Shown: piece after piece, positions 1 to 14,733 of the stretch
How the letters are laid out: every line of letters starts with the position of its first letter
Position numbering within the stretch: the first letter of the stretch is position 1
Origin: Magicicada septendecula
Lineage: Eukaryota; Arthropoda; Insecta; Hemiptera; Cicadidae
NCBI GenBank assembly: GCA_034769895.1
Contig: CM068372.1
Location: 233,510,843 to 233,574,842 of the forward strand
DNA length: 64,000 nt
Reading direction: 5' to 3'
Notes under the pieces: model-generated
What the model was told of the DNA's origin: nothing
What the model saw: the letters and a program-made list of their open reading frames with translations, nothing else
The model's database searches: none
Translations under genes and position numbers: made by a program

Positions 1-174
1 TCCTTTGTCACACTTCTAAAAGTAATTGATTAGAAATTTGAAAGGACTGAATAAATGATGCCTTAGTTTGTATCTTTTAAAAAACCCTGTGTTTAGTTAA
101 TGTAGTAGTAATTTAGTCTGTATATTTATTTGTTGAGACATAAATATATTAGGTTAAAATCAAAATCAATACCA
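1..174. other. AT-rich sequence, nothing recognised
   Basis: Short AT-rich lead-in with no open frame or repeat structure that I recognise. Confidence 0.5.
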
Positions 175-175
175 G

Positions 176-575
176 AAGAACTTCTTCTTCTTCTCCTGCC
201 ACTACGGTGCCTGTAGAACCCTGGCCTGCTCAATGATTCTCCTCCATTCTTGTCTGTCCATAGCCTTACTCCTCCAATCTGTTACTCGCCATCTTCCTTG
301 AATCCGCTTCCACATCTTCATACCATCTCCTCCTTGGACATCCTCTCCCCTTACTCCCTCCGGCTTCCTTTCCAATGCCATTTTTGGGCCTCGATCACTT
401 CTCATTCTCACCACATGCCCCAACCATCTCAACCTTTGCGCCTTCACTACCCCAACTGTGTCTGTTTCTCCATACAGGTCTCTTAGCTCATGATTCATTC
501 TTATCCTCCACATCTCTCCATCCCACACTGGTCCATAAATTCTTCTCAGAATTTTCCTCTCGAAAACACCAAGGT
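176..575 (-). mobile_element. RTE-like non-LTR retrotransposon, 3' end fragment
   Basis: On the minus strand the frame from about 573 down to 202 reads through VFERKILRRIYGPVWDGEMW, MNHELRDLYGE, KAQRLRWLGHVVRM and W..I...A..L. This is the C-terminal tail typical of insect endonuclease-reverse transcriptases of the RTE or a related LINE group. The coding end is followed within about 10 bases by a GAA-repeat tail (on the plus strand, cttcttcttcttctc at 180-196), as expected for the 3' end of these elements. The endonuclease and RT core are absent, so this is a 5'-truncated copy, which is normal for target-primed reverse transcription. The clade is uncertain. Confidence 0.8.
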
Positions 576-634
576 TTTATCACTTTGATAAATTTGGATA
601 CTACTAGAACATCATAATTTGAAGGCCATATGCA

Positions 635-1939
<1,305 letters not shown>

Positions 1940-2235
1940 AGGATTTAGTATACCAGTGGATATTATGCTTGGATACTAATCTAGAGGAGCTGGGTTCAAT
2001 TTTCAGGCAGTGTTATAAAACCAAGGTGGGTTTCTCAGATCACTTGTAGACTCAGCCTGTGGAAATGAGTGTAATACATGGGGTAATGATATGTGGCTAA
2101 AGATAAAGCTGCCCACATTGCCTTCTTTAAATGCCATAAGTTTGAATTAGGTGGCATATTCTCCTTTCCTAAACTGTTTGATGGTATAAAGAAGATTATT
2201 GTTGTTAGGCACTGAAAAAATTATTATTATTTGTA
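1940..2235 (+). repeat. tRNA-derived SINE, copy 1
   Basis: It starts with an A-box-like TAGTATACCAGTGG (1946-1959) and a B-box-like GGTTCAATTT (1993-2002), spaced like a tRNA gene. A shared body follows (cctgtggaaatg at 2056-2067) and the copy ends near an ATT-rich tail (2219-2232). The reverse complement of the body matches two other places in the window (3460-3625 and 6466-6650), which makes it a dispersed family. The 3' limit is approximate. Confidence 0.55.
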
Positions 2236-2575
2236 TAAAGTGAACTTATTAATACTATATCACTGTTAATTTATATATACCGCCCATATCTGTATAACAA
2301 TAATAGCTATCTGAACCTGCATTTGTATTGGCCTATATTGTTTCACTATACTAAATTGAAAACCTATTTAGATATTATATTCTTACATATTTTATGGCAT
2401 AAGTGGTAACCCTTTCCCATTTTTCTTAAAACAGTGAATGTATTGTAATTTTATTTATCTGCACTTTCCTATTTGTCAGAAGTCACCATCTAGTCTGTTG
2501 AAGACTATGTAGTCTATTGTCTAGATTATCTAATCTATTTGTTATCTTAACCAGTAACAAATATAGTGCTAACAT

Positions 2576-2676
2576 AAAATAAAACTGTTGCACACCACTA
2601 TACAGACAATTCCTGATTAACACTTTTGAGCTTTTCAATACATTATTTACATAGTGATGTGCAACAGTTTTATTTT
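2576..2676. repeat. small foldback (MITE-like) element
   Basis: The left arm from 2576 reads AAAATAAAACTGTTGCACAC and continues CACTAT. The right arm, read in reverse from 2676, has the same 26 bases with one difference. The loop is about 45 bases. Possible TA duplications flank it, but they are not distinct. Confidence 0.65.
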
Positions 2677-3459
2677 CTGTTTGTGAGTATAACCACTAAT
2701 AAAAGTTTATTTGTTAAAATACATTGCTCTCACTCATGGCATTGCTAACCTCAGTTATGGTTATCTGTCTCTTCAAAAAGACTTTTTAAATGATAGTAGT
2801 ACCGGTACTATCAAATATTCAAACTTGATTACCTTCTGAACTATACTAACTAGAAGAAGAGTAGTAAAATTACGTACTATTAATTAAAAAATTCATACAT
2901 GCCCATTTATATCATGACTGTGACTCACTTATGCTTGTATAATTTCATGATCAGGAGTTAGAGACATGGATAATGAGCTAGAGAATGATAGAAAACCTGT
3001 GCACTTCACAGAGAAGAATGAAAAGGACTGTGTACGGAATATCGAGGCAAGACAGCAGAATGATTAAATGATATATAACCAAACTAGAATAGGTGATATA
3101 ATTTGCAGAATTTAAAAGTTAAGTGTACATGGGGTGAAAAATATTTGCCTAAAGAAGAAGTTAGCAAATGGTGAAGATTACTAGATTTACATAAAAAGGC
3201 CACAATGATGGTGCTTTGCAAGATAGAGGGATGATGTGGAGAGGATACTCAAGGGCCAATGATGTTGTTGATGATGATGATGATGACGACAGAAAGGAAC
3301 ACAGTGAACGTTGTCAGTGCCTAAAAGCAGATTATAGTCCATCTTAATTTTGTATAATAATAACATTAATAATATTAATATATTTTGTACTACTGAAGTA
3401 GCTGAAGAAAGCCAGGCAGAGCTGGCTGCCAGCATGAAACAGTGGCATACAATGAAGTC
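2677..3459. other. intron-like sequence, nothing recognised
   Basis: No convincing frame and no repeat ends. A GAT/ATG-rich stretch at 3260-3290 is minor. Confidence 0.4.
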
Positions 3460-3625
3460 AGTGTAACCTGTAGGCTACTATGTTTCAGCCATCTGTTACT
3501 ACATTAGGGTATTATTTCAGGTACATATTTCCATAGACTGAGTTGACATTTGGGGCTGAAAATATACTCTGACTTTATGGTGCAGCCTGAGAATTGAATC
3601 CAGAATCTCTATATACGCAGAAATT
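3460..3625 (-). repeat. tRNA-derived SINE, copy 2 (reverse orientation)
   Basis: The stretch tttccatagactgagttgac, then actttatggtgcagcctgag and ttgaatccagaatctc, matches copy 3 and the reverse complement of copy 1. The ttgaatcc block is the reverse of the B box. The 5' head is interrupted or lost near the following CA tract. Confidence 0.5.
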
Positions 3626-3670
3626 CGAATTTTTCATTCTACTAGAAAATAGTTGATACCACTGTTTTAA

Positions 3671-4365
<695 letters not shown>

Positions 4366-4366
4366 T

Positions 4367-4428
<62 letters not shown>

Positions 4429-4455
4429 TTATTATTATTATTTATTGTTATTAAT
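4366..4455. repeat. (TCA)n followed by (TTA)n microsatellite
   Basis: About 21 TCA units (4367-4429), running into ATT/TTA repeats. Confidence 0.95.
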
Positions 4456-5245
4456 AAATTATTTAGTTTATGATTTTATATGGAGATTTTAAGTATACAT
4501 TCTGCAAGTCACGAGCTAATTATACTTTTTCAGTGACACACGTGTAAATACAATTAATAATAGCTCTACTGATACATTAGGTTCAAGATTAAATTTTTCC
4601 TAGCCTGTTATTAATTGTTTTGACATTGTAGTTCCTGTTCTGATGACATCACTAATATATTTCCAGCTCTGCACAGCATCTTTTATTCTGAGTTTCTCTT
4701 TCTCATTACACATACACATTCACATATTTATTACTTTGTTCCTGAATTAGCTATTTGTGATGTTCTATGCTCAGATATGACTACTTTTGATTAATGACTG
4801 GTCCTAAGAAACCAAACCATATTATTCAGTGGTCCAATAAGATACAAATTAATCATAGAATATTAGAAACCTATTGTCACACTAAGAGACAGAAGAGGTC
4901 AGTTAAGTTCAACGGCACACCCAGATGTCATTAGATTGAATTGAACACACAGAGATACAATATGTAACTTCTGTATACTGCCACCAATTCACTTTATATT
5001 TCTTTCATGGTTCTGAATACGCACTGGAATTGTTATTTCTTAAAAATAACAATTCCTCAAGAATTATTACTGATAAAACATGAAGTAATTATTTTTTGTT
5101 TGAGTGAAAGTTAACTTCCAAAGTATTTTAATACTAAAGTGTGTCACTTCTAATATGAATAATTCAATGTAATTCTGTCATTTGTTTGTTTGTTTACAGT
5201 TATGACTGCTTAATTTTATAAACATGTTTAAATAAATAATAATTC

Positions 5246-5246
<1 letters not shown>
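4456..5246. other. intron-like sequence, nothing recognised
   Basis: No coding or repeat-end signals. There is a small local inverted repeat around aattgttatttcttaaaaataacaatt (5028-5055). Confidence 0.4.
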
Positions 5247-5300
<54 letters not shown>

Positions 5301-5309
5301 GGTGGTAGT
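5247..5309. repeat. (AGT)n / (GGT)n microsatellite
   Basis: About 14 AGT units followed by about 5 GGT units. Confidence 0.95.
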
Positions 5310-5518
5310 TCAGGATTTATTATTTACTGTTAGGAAATTTTAATTATAATTTAGGAAGAATAAGAAACCTAAACGTGTCACTGCTCACAGTATATATTGA
5401 GCAAGTCATTCCTAGTGCTGTGAATGTAATGAACATTGTAAACTTTAATAATGGAAATTAAAAAAAAAAAAATAGCAGAAAGGGAATATTCACTGTTCAG
5501 TGTATAAGGAAGAAATCG

Positions 5519-6460
5519 CAGTAGCGGCTCGTACAGGGAGGGCAAAAGGGTGCAGCCCTCCCACTAAATTTGCAAATTAAACTTGTCAATAGTATAACTA
5601 TAATGTGATAATGTGTAGTATCCTTATTGAAAGATATTTTTGGGGCGACTAATAGCGATCACCCGATGTTTTCGGCATGGCCCCGCAGCCGGGGCGGTTT
5701 CGCTGTCGTCCTCCCTGCATAGGCCGGTCTTTCGGAGAGCGGGGAAAGAGACGTGTACACATGTCTATGCATTTAAATGAGCATCCGCCACTACAGGTGG
5801 GGCTGTGCCCGCTTTCTGATTTCGCAGCTAAATTCATAGAGAAACGGAGCGTTGTTCAAAACTTCTCTGTTGCTGTTTAAAGTGCATATATTTTCTCTTG
5901 TGTTTTATATAGTTTTGATTGTGTTCTTGTTGTACTTTTTATGTAAACGTAATGTTCTAATAATTTATTCTTTATTAGGCAGTGTATTCTGTGTACGATA
6001 GCATTTTTGTCGAACCTTGCGTAGGCCTACATAAACTTGTAACTTATTCTGTGTATGCCTGAGCCTGTGTGTTCTGTGCGTATTTGTTAGAAATGATTAA
6101 AATGGCTATGAATTCGGTAAGTAATATTAAACATTTGATTATTTCAAATTCACTTACTTACGAAAAGAAAATAGAACTAAAAAAATTAGGGCCACCAAAA
6201 CCGAATTTAGATATTACACAACAAAATTATAAAACGGGGTATAAATAATTTTAGTTTCAAACACTTTTTAAATATTGGTAGTTTGCAAGGTAGGTTTTTG
6301 ATATTAACAATAATTTTAGTAGTGAAGCAAAAGATTCAATTTTACAATTATTTGATGATAATAGCAATAATTTAGTTTCTACTGTTTTTTTTACATAATA
6401 TATGGGTACAACTAAATTTTGCCCCCCCCCCCCAGTCAAAAACATTACCAGCCGCCACTG
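5519..6460 (+). mobile_element. hAT element, internally deleted non-autonomous copy
   Basis: Ends are inverted: the left starts CAGTAGCGGCTCG and the reverse of the right starts CAGTGGCGGCTGG, both followed by G- or C-rich runs typical of this insect hAT group. The flanking 8-mers (5511-5518 and 6461-6468) do not match, so the target duplication has decayed or the ends are off by a few bases. Inside, after a GC-richer leader, a short frame from 6100 (MAMNSVSNIKHLIISNSLTY, then LKKLGPPKPNLDITQQNYKT) resembles the first coding exon of hAT transposases of the TTF/DUF4371 kind. The catalytic and dimerisation parts are missing. At 942 bp it is a deletion derivative that would need a transposase from elsewhere. 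Confidence 0.72.
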
Positions 6461-6465
6461 AAATG

Positions 6466-6650
6466 TGGCCATCACTACACTTCAGCTATCCATTATTACT
6501 CCATGATATTATCACAGATACCTACTCATTTCCATAGGCTGAGTTGAAAGAGTGAAATGAACCTTGATTTTATGGTATGCCCAGGAATCCAAATCAGGAT
6601 TTGTAAATTAGTAGCCTGCCAGCATACCTACTGGTGTGCACTTAAAACAT
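6466..6650 (-). repeat. tRNA-derived SINE, copy 3 (reverse orientation)
   Basis: The stretch catttccataggctgagttg, then gaaccttgattttatggtat and aggaatccaaatcagg, matches copies 1 and 2. It directly abuts the right end of the hAT copy at 6460, so the hAT may have landed in or beside the SINE. Confidence 0.55.
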
Positions 6651-9270
6651 CTTGCTTTAAGAAATAATATAGCCTATATTGAAACTATAAGTCATATTAA
6701 AATAACTAGAAATATATTAAGTAATAATTGAGTATAATACATTCTTACTGAATTCTAATATACAGTTGTATTGATACAGGTTGTAATAACTCTTATTTCT
6801 TAAATGTACAAAAATGGAGATCTCTCTCTCATTTCCTTTGTGCAGAAGTACCAGAGTACATCCCAGCATGTTATAACCATTAGGGCATACGATACAGTCT
6901 CAAGAATCCAAAATAAAACATGTATGTATTCATGTAATACAATTACCACAAGCATTTTATTTATTGTAGTGTAATAAAACATTAACAATTCACAATTCTG
7001 TGTAAGTGAAATAAAAAAAATTCGAACGTACAAATTAAACAGATTTTTTTATTTAATCTATTATTCATGTAGAGATATTGCAGTATTTTATATTCCAGAT
7101 ATGAAAATTTTTTAAAAAATTTTCACTGCACTTTTTTATGGATCTGAGATCCAGTTGTTTGATGGCAGTTATCACTGTCTTCAGGCTGAACAGTTCTTTG
7201 AGTAGTTGTAATTCTTAAACTCTCAGGCTCAAGAAGGTGGTACGATTTGCCAAAAAACAGTTGAACATAGACTGAACGAAACAGGGTGTGACAATATTTG
7301 ATAATTGTTTTGTTTCTGATAAAACATTGTTTTACTATATGGATGTTTTTTATACAGAATAATCAGTCATTGGTTAACTGATAAAAACAGAAATTATTGT
7401 TAACAGAGGCATTCGTAGAAAATTTTGAATGTTCTTAGATTATTTACACATACAAAACTAATGGTAACATTCTGCTCTTTAATATCAAAAATGAATAATG
7501 AAGAAATAATGATTATGGTACAAGCTTGTTGATCTGTGAAATTAGGAGGATGAGACTGCTTGTAAAATTTGTACGGTATATATATTTTTTTATTTCATGT
7601 TAGGTAAAAAGTGAATTTAAGGTTTCTGAATGAGATTTCTGACTATTAGTTTGACTAGTTAGCAAGTGATGATTTATGTACATACCATGTAATAGTAATA
7701 ATCCAGATTTCCAACAACAAACTTGTACACAAAAACTGCATTAGGAAGTTATTCAGAAGTATCATAAGAAATAATTATTTATGAGAAATAATTACTATTA
7801 TATATAATAGTTATAAGAAAACTGACATATTTTGAAGAAGTTATTATGAGGGTAAATTGTGCAAAAGTACAAATTTCGTTTACTCAAAAAACAGAAAAAT
7901 ATTCATACATGAGAATGAAGAAGTATATTGCAAGAAATTTCTTGGGTAATTTTGTACATATTCTTTTATACCATGTTAGTAAAACTGTTCTATCATTTTT
8001 ATTGTGTTGTAATAGTAAATGCAATGTGTTACAGAATATAACTTTGAGTTATGTACAATAATTAAATTAGTAATAATAGGAAGGAGAAAGATTTACAGGT
8101 AAACAGATTGTTTTTAATTAATGGACTGCACGAGTATGAATTTCTTTGGTAATTTTCCATGTTTGTTTTTTGAGATAGGCAGGAAGTGTTGTTTGTTTGT
8201 AACAAACAAACAATAAACTTAACCAACCACAGAGGCTGGTGTGAAACACTGACCTTTCAAAAGCCTGAAAATTGTAAGGCTTCTCCGTGCACTTAAAATC
8301 TATGTTGTTAAATTAATTACTGGTTATTTCCACTGACTATTGTCCTTCAGTACAAATGTAAATTGCTAGGATTCAAAAATAAGAAGTCATTGTGTGTTTA
8401 AGTCATTGTATTGTACATGCATTACTCTCAACACACACATTCCATCTGTTTGTTGTCCGTTGTGTGTTTCTCCATCTCTCTTTTTCTTCTGTTCTTTTCT
8501 TCTTCTTTGCTTTGTTTCCTTGCTCACTCTCTACACTTTGTAAAAAAAATTTATGAATCACTTAGACGTATAAGCGATGTGTTGAACTGATAAACATGTG
8601 AAATTATGTTCACTGTTTATTGACAGTTTTATACTAACACATTTAAGATTTGTTTCTGGGGAAATTTAAGTAATTTAAATTAGCTCCCAGAAAATTTAAT
8701 TTAAAAAAAATGTAATTTATGGGTATTGTGTTACAAACATAATCAGTTTCGTGGCTCAATTCTTTATTTTTCTATATTTCAGGCATTTTTATCACATCAA
8801 TTGGTAAGAAAATGTAGAAGTATAACAGGTGTTTGGAATGTCTGACCATATATATTTAGTGCCTATAAAGTTGTACCAGTTTAAGTTTGTGTGGTTTATG
8901 TATTAACTGTATATTATATTTTATTTCAAGTTTTATATTTTTCCTTCAGTTCAAAATAAAACAAAATAAGAAAGTAACAGTGGTAAAAACTTGTAAAACA
9001 TTGAAACAGAGATTTTTAATTGTATTAAAGTTATCACATAAAACTTTAATTATGTCTAATAAACATTATTATTACTGACACCAGATGTTCTGTATCTTTT
9101 ACTGATACTACATCAAAATCAAATCATTTGGTTTTAAAACTGACCATGAAGAAATATTCAACTCTACAAGTAAAAATATCCAAATAATTTAATGAGTTTG
9201 TGTGTCTGTATGCATTGATAAGAGTGTGTGTGGTTGGAGGGACAATGTGCATGGTTGCATGCATATGGGA

Positions 9271-9272
<2 letters not shown>
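6651..9272. other. intron-like sequence, nothing recognised
   Basis: AT-rich. Short frames at 6800-7033, 7846-8061 and 8887-9078 have intron-like composition and resemble no family I know. A short palindrome, ttgtttgtttgtaacaaaca (8193-8212), is seen. Confidence 0.45.
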
Positions 9273-9348
<76 letters not shown>

Positions 9349-9356
9349 GAGAGAGA
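9273..9356. repeat. (GA)n microsatellite, first tract
   Basis: GA run of about 40 units with one GTGA interruption near its right end. Confidence 0.97.
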
Positions 9357-9686
9357 AGCATTGTACAGTATTCTGTATTGTTTGTAAGTCATGTAACTGT
9401 AAAAGAGTAAACATTATCAGATCCTGCTAATACACTAGGTATGGACTAGATAACAGAATTAAAGGTAGAAAAACTTCCTGTTTTGCCTTAACAACTTTGA
9501 CTGCTTATAAGTAAGACAGAATATTAATCTTTCTCTTTCTCATTTAGATGATACTTCTTGTGTGTGGTTTATATAGCAATTTTTAATCAGGACCAATTTT
9601 TGTCTGCAATTTTTGTCAGGGCCAACTCTATCAGTAGGTACAAAATTTGGATAGAATGGCAAAATTTGGGGTAGTGGCCAATTTCA
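9357..9686 (+). repeat. tandem duplication, unit 1
   Basis: Starts agcattgtacagtattctgt and ends ggggtagtggccaatttca. The same order of blocks recurs at 9788-10100: taacagaattaaag, acttcctgtttt, ctgcttataagtaag, gatacttcttgtgtgtggtt and ggccaatttca. Each unit begins at the right edge of a GA tract and ends at the left edge of the next. Confidence 0.9.
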
Positions 9687-9706
9687 AGAGAGACAGAGAC
9701 AGAGAC

Positions 9707-9787
<81 letters not shown>
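9687..9787. repeat. (GA)n microsatellite, second tract
   Basis: Begins with four GAGACA units and continues as a pure GA run up to unit 2. Confidence 0.97.
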
Positions 9788-9789
<2 letters not shown>

Positions 9790-10100
9790 CATTGTACAGT
9801 ATTCTGTATTTTTTGTAAGTCACCTAATTGTAAAAGAGTAAGCATATGAAGAACTGCAGATATTGATATACTAGCATTGAAGTAGATAACAGAATTAAAG
9901 CTAGATGAACTTCCTGTTTTGTTTCAACAATTTTCACTGCTTATAAGTAAGTTAGAATGCTGACAGTTATCTTCCTCGTGTAAATGATACTTCTTGTGTG
10001 TGGTTTATGTAACCTTATAGTGATTTTTATCAGGGCTATCCTACCTGTAGGCAAACAATTTGAATAGAGTGGGCACAATTTGGGGTAGTAGCCAATTTCA
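9788..10100 (+). repeat. tandem duplication, unit 2
   Basis: Second copy of the block at 9357-9686, diverged by substitutions and small indels (my estimate is around 85% identity). It is followed by a short remnant GA tract (10102-10114), so the pattern is GA, unit, GA, unit, GA. Confidence 0.9.
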
Positions 10101-10120
10101 GAAGAGAGAGAGAGATTAAA

Positions 10121-13100
10121 ATCTACATTTTGGGGTAAAAGTATTACATTTTAGAGAAAAGTCCATGGTATAAATTATATAATTCAACTAAGATGGGAAG
10201 TTCAAAGCAATAAAGTTAACTTAATTAAATTAACAGAGAAAAGTTATAAGGTTCTCTTGGGTGCTTGGGTATGGTCAGTAATCAAAGTGTCTGATGCAAA
10301 GATCAGCGGGCCATGGCCAATATAGACTGCAATGAAATATTAATCACAATCGTAACTATGTTTATGTATTTTCTGTGCAGTTAAGATTATACAGGTGCTG
10401 CAAAAGATCAAATACTGTTTTTATTTGTGTAGAACTGGAAATAGAGACATATTTAGTTTATGTTTTTGAATGAATGTTATAGGAAGAAGTATCACGTAAT
10501 TACCCAAGAAAGTTTTACTTAAAGTTTTCTTCCTCTATTTCTTTAATTGTTGTGGTAAATCTCTCACATACGTATCTAGATAACTACAGCCAGGTGTGTA
10601 AAACTACACTGTCAACAATAGGACAGTGTTACATGATGTTTGTACAAGTGCCAACAAAAGTAAAAATAAAAATTGTTACTCAAATACTATATTTATCCAG
10701 TGACACGTGAAACAGTGTCAGTGTTACAACATTCACGTTTCCTGTCATTCTACAGCACTGTAATATGTTAATGGACTTTAGTGTTTTCTCAATATACTGC
10801 ATGGAGTTTCTATGTGTGTGTACTAGTTGATTGGGAACTGTAAAACATGAGTATATTCCTTAGTTTGTATTACACATGTTACACTCATACATTTCAGTTG
10901 AAGTTGTCTTATGGCATTGTTTATTTCCGACACACTCTGATATCACAGGCTTGTCTTAAATACATTTTATATATTATTTTAACATTTTTATTCTCAGTAT
11001 TCTCCATTTTATATAGAATTGAATATATAGTTCTGAAAGTTCTCAACATTTGGAGTAGCAAAGTTTGACCAGATTAACATCAGAACTATGATTTTTAAAC
11101 TGAAGATTTAATGGAAAGTTTGTAATTGGCGTTGAAACTTAAGATTGAATAAGAGTTTTAAGATGCTGTAAGTCCAAGATCTAACCTGTAATAACATCAG
11201 ATCTGTTTTGTGCAACATCACAAATTTTGTTTTAATTAGACTTTATGAAGGAACTGACAGATCAGCAAAATGTAGTAGGATATTGTTTTTTTTCATAGTT
11301 TTTGTGATGGTTGTTCTTGTATTTTTTTTTTCAAAATATGAATTAATTGTCACTGATTTGTCCTTAATTAAAACAAAAAACAGTGCCAGTAGATAGTAAT
11401 ATTTTAATAGACTTTCACACATTTTATGACTATCCGTCATCATTCAAAACCCTGCACAACAGTCAGTGACTTCCAAGCTACTGTTTGGTAAGATCCTAGT
11501 TACTTGAATTCTACCAGTGGGTAAACAAGTGACTGAAATCTTATTATATTATATTAAAAAAATGAGACACTTCATTACACTACATAACAGTTCATAAACA
11601 CTTGTTTCTATGTAACTCTAAAATCATTGTGTCTCTAAAGACCTAGCTCAGTCTCCTTCTTTTTTCCATTATGCTCCTAAGAAAGAATTCAAATATTTTG
11701 TTTAAATGTTTTGTTAAATGTAGTTGCAGATCCACTGGAGGGAAGGGGCAGGGCCTTCTCCTTCATGAATAATATTATATCATCCCAAACCACAAAGTAA
11801 CACAATAATTTTATAAAACTGTGTAGTAATGAATGAAAAAGATACTAAACGGCAGAGCACAGAAGACGTGTGCCTTATCATTTTAAAATAGTTTCCATTG
11901 ATTAGGTCCTGAGCCAGGCTTTGGTTCTGAGAATGACAAAACATGATTTTCAGTTTATAATACCATGGACAGTTGTCTCAACTAGTACATGAACTGTCAC
12001 TTCACTGACTGAATTTCTACCTCTAGACTTGGTTAAAAACAAAATAACACTCTCATCTCCCATGGTACCAAAGCATAAGTTTACCATATTAATTACAATT
12101 TTCATTGTTGACATCATCTTTTCATGTATCGTCCTTAGTTTCCTTTTCACCTTTGTGGAGGCATACTTTCATTTTTCACTAATGTAATCATATTAAGTTA
12201 AATTATGTATTTCTAATGATGGTATGAGAAACCAGTCAACCCGTTTATTTCATGCAATAAATTTAATAAATATGTTCATTAGTTATCATTGATTTGTTTC
12301 ATTCTATTTATTTACCATTGAATCTTCTTATAGATTCTTATTTTTTAACATGACCTTATTTCTTCTTGTTTTATTACAATGAATCTTGTTTTGATTATAT
12401 CAGTTCAGACATTGTTGTATCCACTCACTCATAGCGTAAATAAAGAAAATTACATTTTTAATGAAAACATGTATGGTGTGTTAAATAATGTTCATTGTAA
12501 CTGGAGAATCATAAACAGTCATAGTGATTTATGATGAAGAATGACATTTTGAATTCAATCAGTTATTAATATAGTTACTAATGATTCTATCTAGACACAT
12601 GACATTAATAATTAGTGTCACAGCCAACAGTTGATTTTGCAACTGTCTTTTATTCAATTTTTGTTTAATGGCATAATGAAGTGGATGACAGTGAAGCAAT
12701 GATTACAACAGCATACATAATTGAAAATAGTACGTGATTAATACATGCAAATTGTCTTCAGTAAGTCGGTTACATTTGAAACAGAGCAATTTTAGATTTA
12801 GATTTGTTTGTAAGTTTGTTTTCTAACAAATATAGATGCATTATGAAGCTGGTCAATATAAATAATCAATGTATGTTTATAATCATTTTTTCTATTAAAC
12901 ATCACCAATAAAGTATTGTATGAGAAACAAGAGAACAAGTTGCAGCCCTGACCTTGTGTCTTGGGAAACCAATTTAATAATTACTCTATTTATTTTAGTA
13001 AGGAAATTAATAATAAAATATTATTTTAACTGAAGATTGTTTTGAATGAGAAACCGATGAAAAATTGTTTTCCTGTTTCACTAATAAACATATGGTTGCT

Positions 13101-14168
13101 TACTTCTTGTTTAATGGAATGTGTATTTGCGATAGTCTTCTTTTCATCATATTACAAGATCCAGTGTATTTCCTTCCACCCTCGGCTAGACAAAACAGAT
13201 GCACTTGTCCAATGTTTCATTCTTGATTCATAGTCAGTTGCATTTGTTACTCAAAGTTATGTTTAAGAGTTTTCAATAAAATTGTGTTATTTACTAGATA
13301 ATCCCTTCTTAGAGACCAGGAAAGAAAAGTGGTCAGATTTCTTTAAGCTGCTACATGATGTACAATTTCTAAATCTGCAAAAGTTTGGACAGAAAATGAT
13401 GTTGGTGTATGAAATTACATACATCTGTGAAAGAGTGTTTTTCATAATATAGTTGATTGAAAACTAGTGCAGAAGCCGGGTCACAGATTCTTCTTTGCTT
13501 CACCTACTAAGATATTGTTAAATATGTAAATTATCTCTTTTTTACTTATTTAAGATAAATTTGTCTAACAGTAAATGTCACCTTCGCTAAAGTTTTGCAC
13601 TAATTAACATAAATAATCACTTCTTAATAAACCGCAACAATTACTGCAAACCATAAAATCTCTGGGGGTCCATTTCAAAAATCCACTATTTATATATTTA
13701 TACTTCCACCACCTTGCATTGTAGTGAGATAGTTGGCCTCAATGCCAGTAGGGTAGTCAAGTAATATCTTGGAGGGGCATTACATAATTCAGCTGCATGA
13801 ATGATCTATAAACATCTGGAACTGCCTCGAGCTCTGTGACATTCCAGAAGTAAAGTAGGCACTCAGCAATGAGGTACTACCAGTATTTATTTCCTCACCA
13901 TAACAATATGAATCCAGTATTACTAGGACTTATCACTTGTGACTAAATGATTAAGCTCAATCCTGATTTTTAAAAGTTATTTGTTTATTTATAAAAATAT
14001 TTAATATTCTTTTACAAAAATTTTAATATTTTGTAACAGTTTCTTAAATGTAACTTGTTTAAAAATCTTTGAACTATTTTTTCATTTTAAAATTTAAAAA
14101 TAGTGTTTATCAAGTATAAAATGTATTCATAACAATAATAATAATTTTTAATATTTTCTTTGTTTCAG
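10121..14168. other. intron-like sequence upstream of the first seen exon
   Basis: AT-rich with many stops in all frames. Short frames at 10847-11068, 11208-11396 and 13042-13233 have no recognisable family. I looked for the preceding AIG1 exon (a KYLTFWN-like motif before a gt donor) and did not find it. A GC-richer patch at 13700-13880 may be an old repeat. Confidence 0.45.
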
Positions 14169-14300
14169 ATATTACAATCTGTCTACTTCACAATATGTGT
14201 GTATATAGACTTTTTTGTTGACACTTCAAGTCCAAGTCGTCCATTTATTGTTAAATTACGTGATTATATTCATCCAACACTAGCCTTTCCTGTCGCCATG
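14169..14300 (+). CDS. internal exon of an AIG1/FAR-17a family membrane protein
   Basis: A 132-base exon, 44 codons, read in phase 0. It is preceded by a pyrimidine-rich tract ending in cag and followed by gtaagt. It encodes a hydrophobic stretch beginning ILQSVYFTICVYIDFF, then a basic linker and VKLRDYIHPTLAFPVAM. This matches the second and third transmembrane region of the androgen-induced gene 1 / ADTRP family, where human AIG1 has VIQAVFFGICVLTDL and LRDWMLAVLAFPVG. Family members are multipass membrane threonine hydrolases of fatty-acid esters of hydroxy fatty acids. The catalytic Thr (Thr43 in human AIG1) should lie in the preceding exon, which I did not find. The next exon at 47183 continues the protein exactly (PVAM then FVGVTFW). 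The family assignment rests on remembered family sequences. There is no internal stop. Confidence 0.9.
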
Positions 14301-14733
14301 GTAAGTAAGTAAATTATACTGTCATATTTTCTTAATGATCTAGAAATAGAATATTGAAGTACAGGGAAATATTCTGATTTGTCCCTAATACATGTTATGT
14401 ACATGTGCCATGAATTTCTTGAAGTGAAATAACAATTCTATTTTCAAGAACTTCAAGAATGTGAAATAGTGAATGCATTTGAGAGTCTCGTAAAATTGTG
14501 TGGAAAATTTTATGAAGGAAAGAATTTGCAAACACATACGGATGACAACCCTGATAGGTTTATGTAGTGAAACAACTGTAATTCTCTGTTGTACAGGGGC
14601 AACATTTTAATTTGACGATTAGTGTACATGATGTGAAAATCCAAACTTTACTAAGGATTAACCTGTGGCAGAATATATTTGTAAATGCTTTACTTCATGT
14701 AGACAACAAAAATATCGTACAGGCAGCTGAGGT

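Noticed and set aside
4366-4429. Possible CRISPR-like regular repeat
   Set aside because: It is a plain TCA microsatellite without spacers, and the genome is eukaryotic.
5649-5880. GC-rich overlapping frames on both strands
   Set aside because: They lie in the leader of the shortened hAT (5519-6460) and match no protein family; the composition explains the open frames.
13680-13890. Possible host exon or SINE in a GC-richer patch
   Set aside because: No open frame with splice sites fitting AIG1, no A/B boxes, and no second copy in the window.
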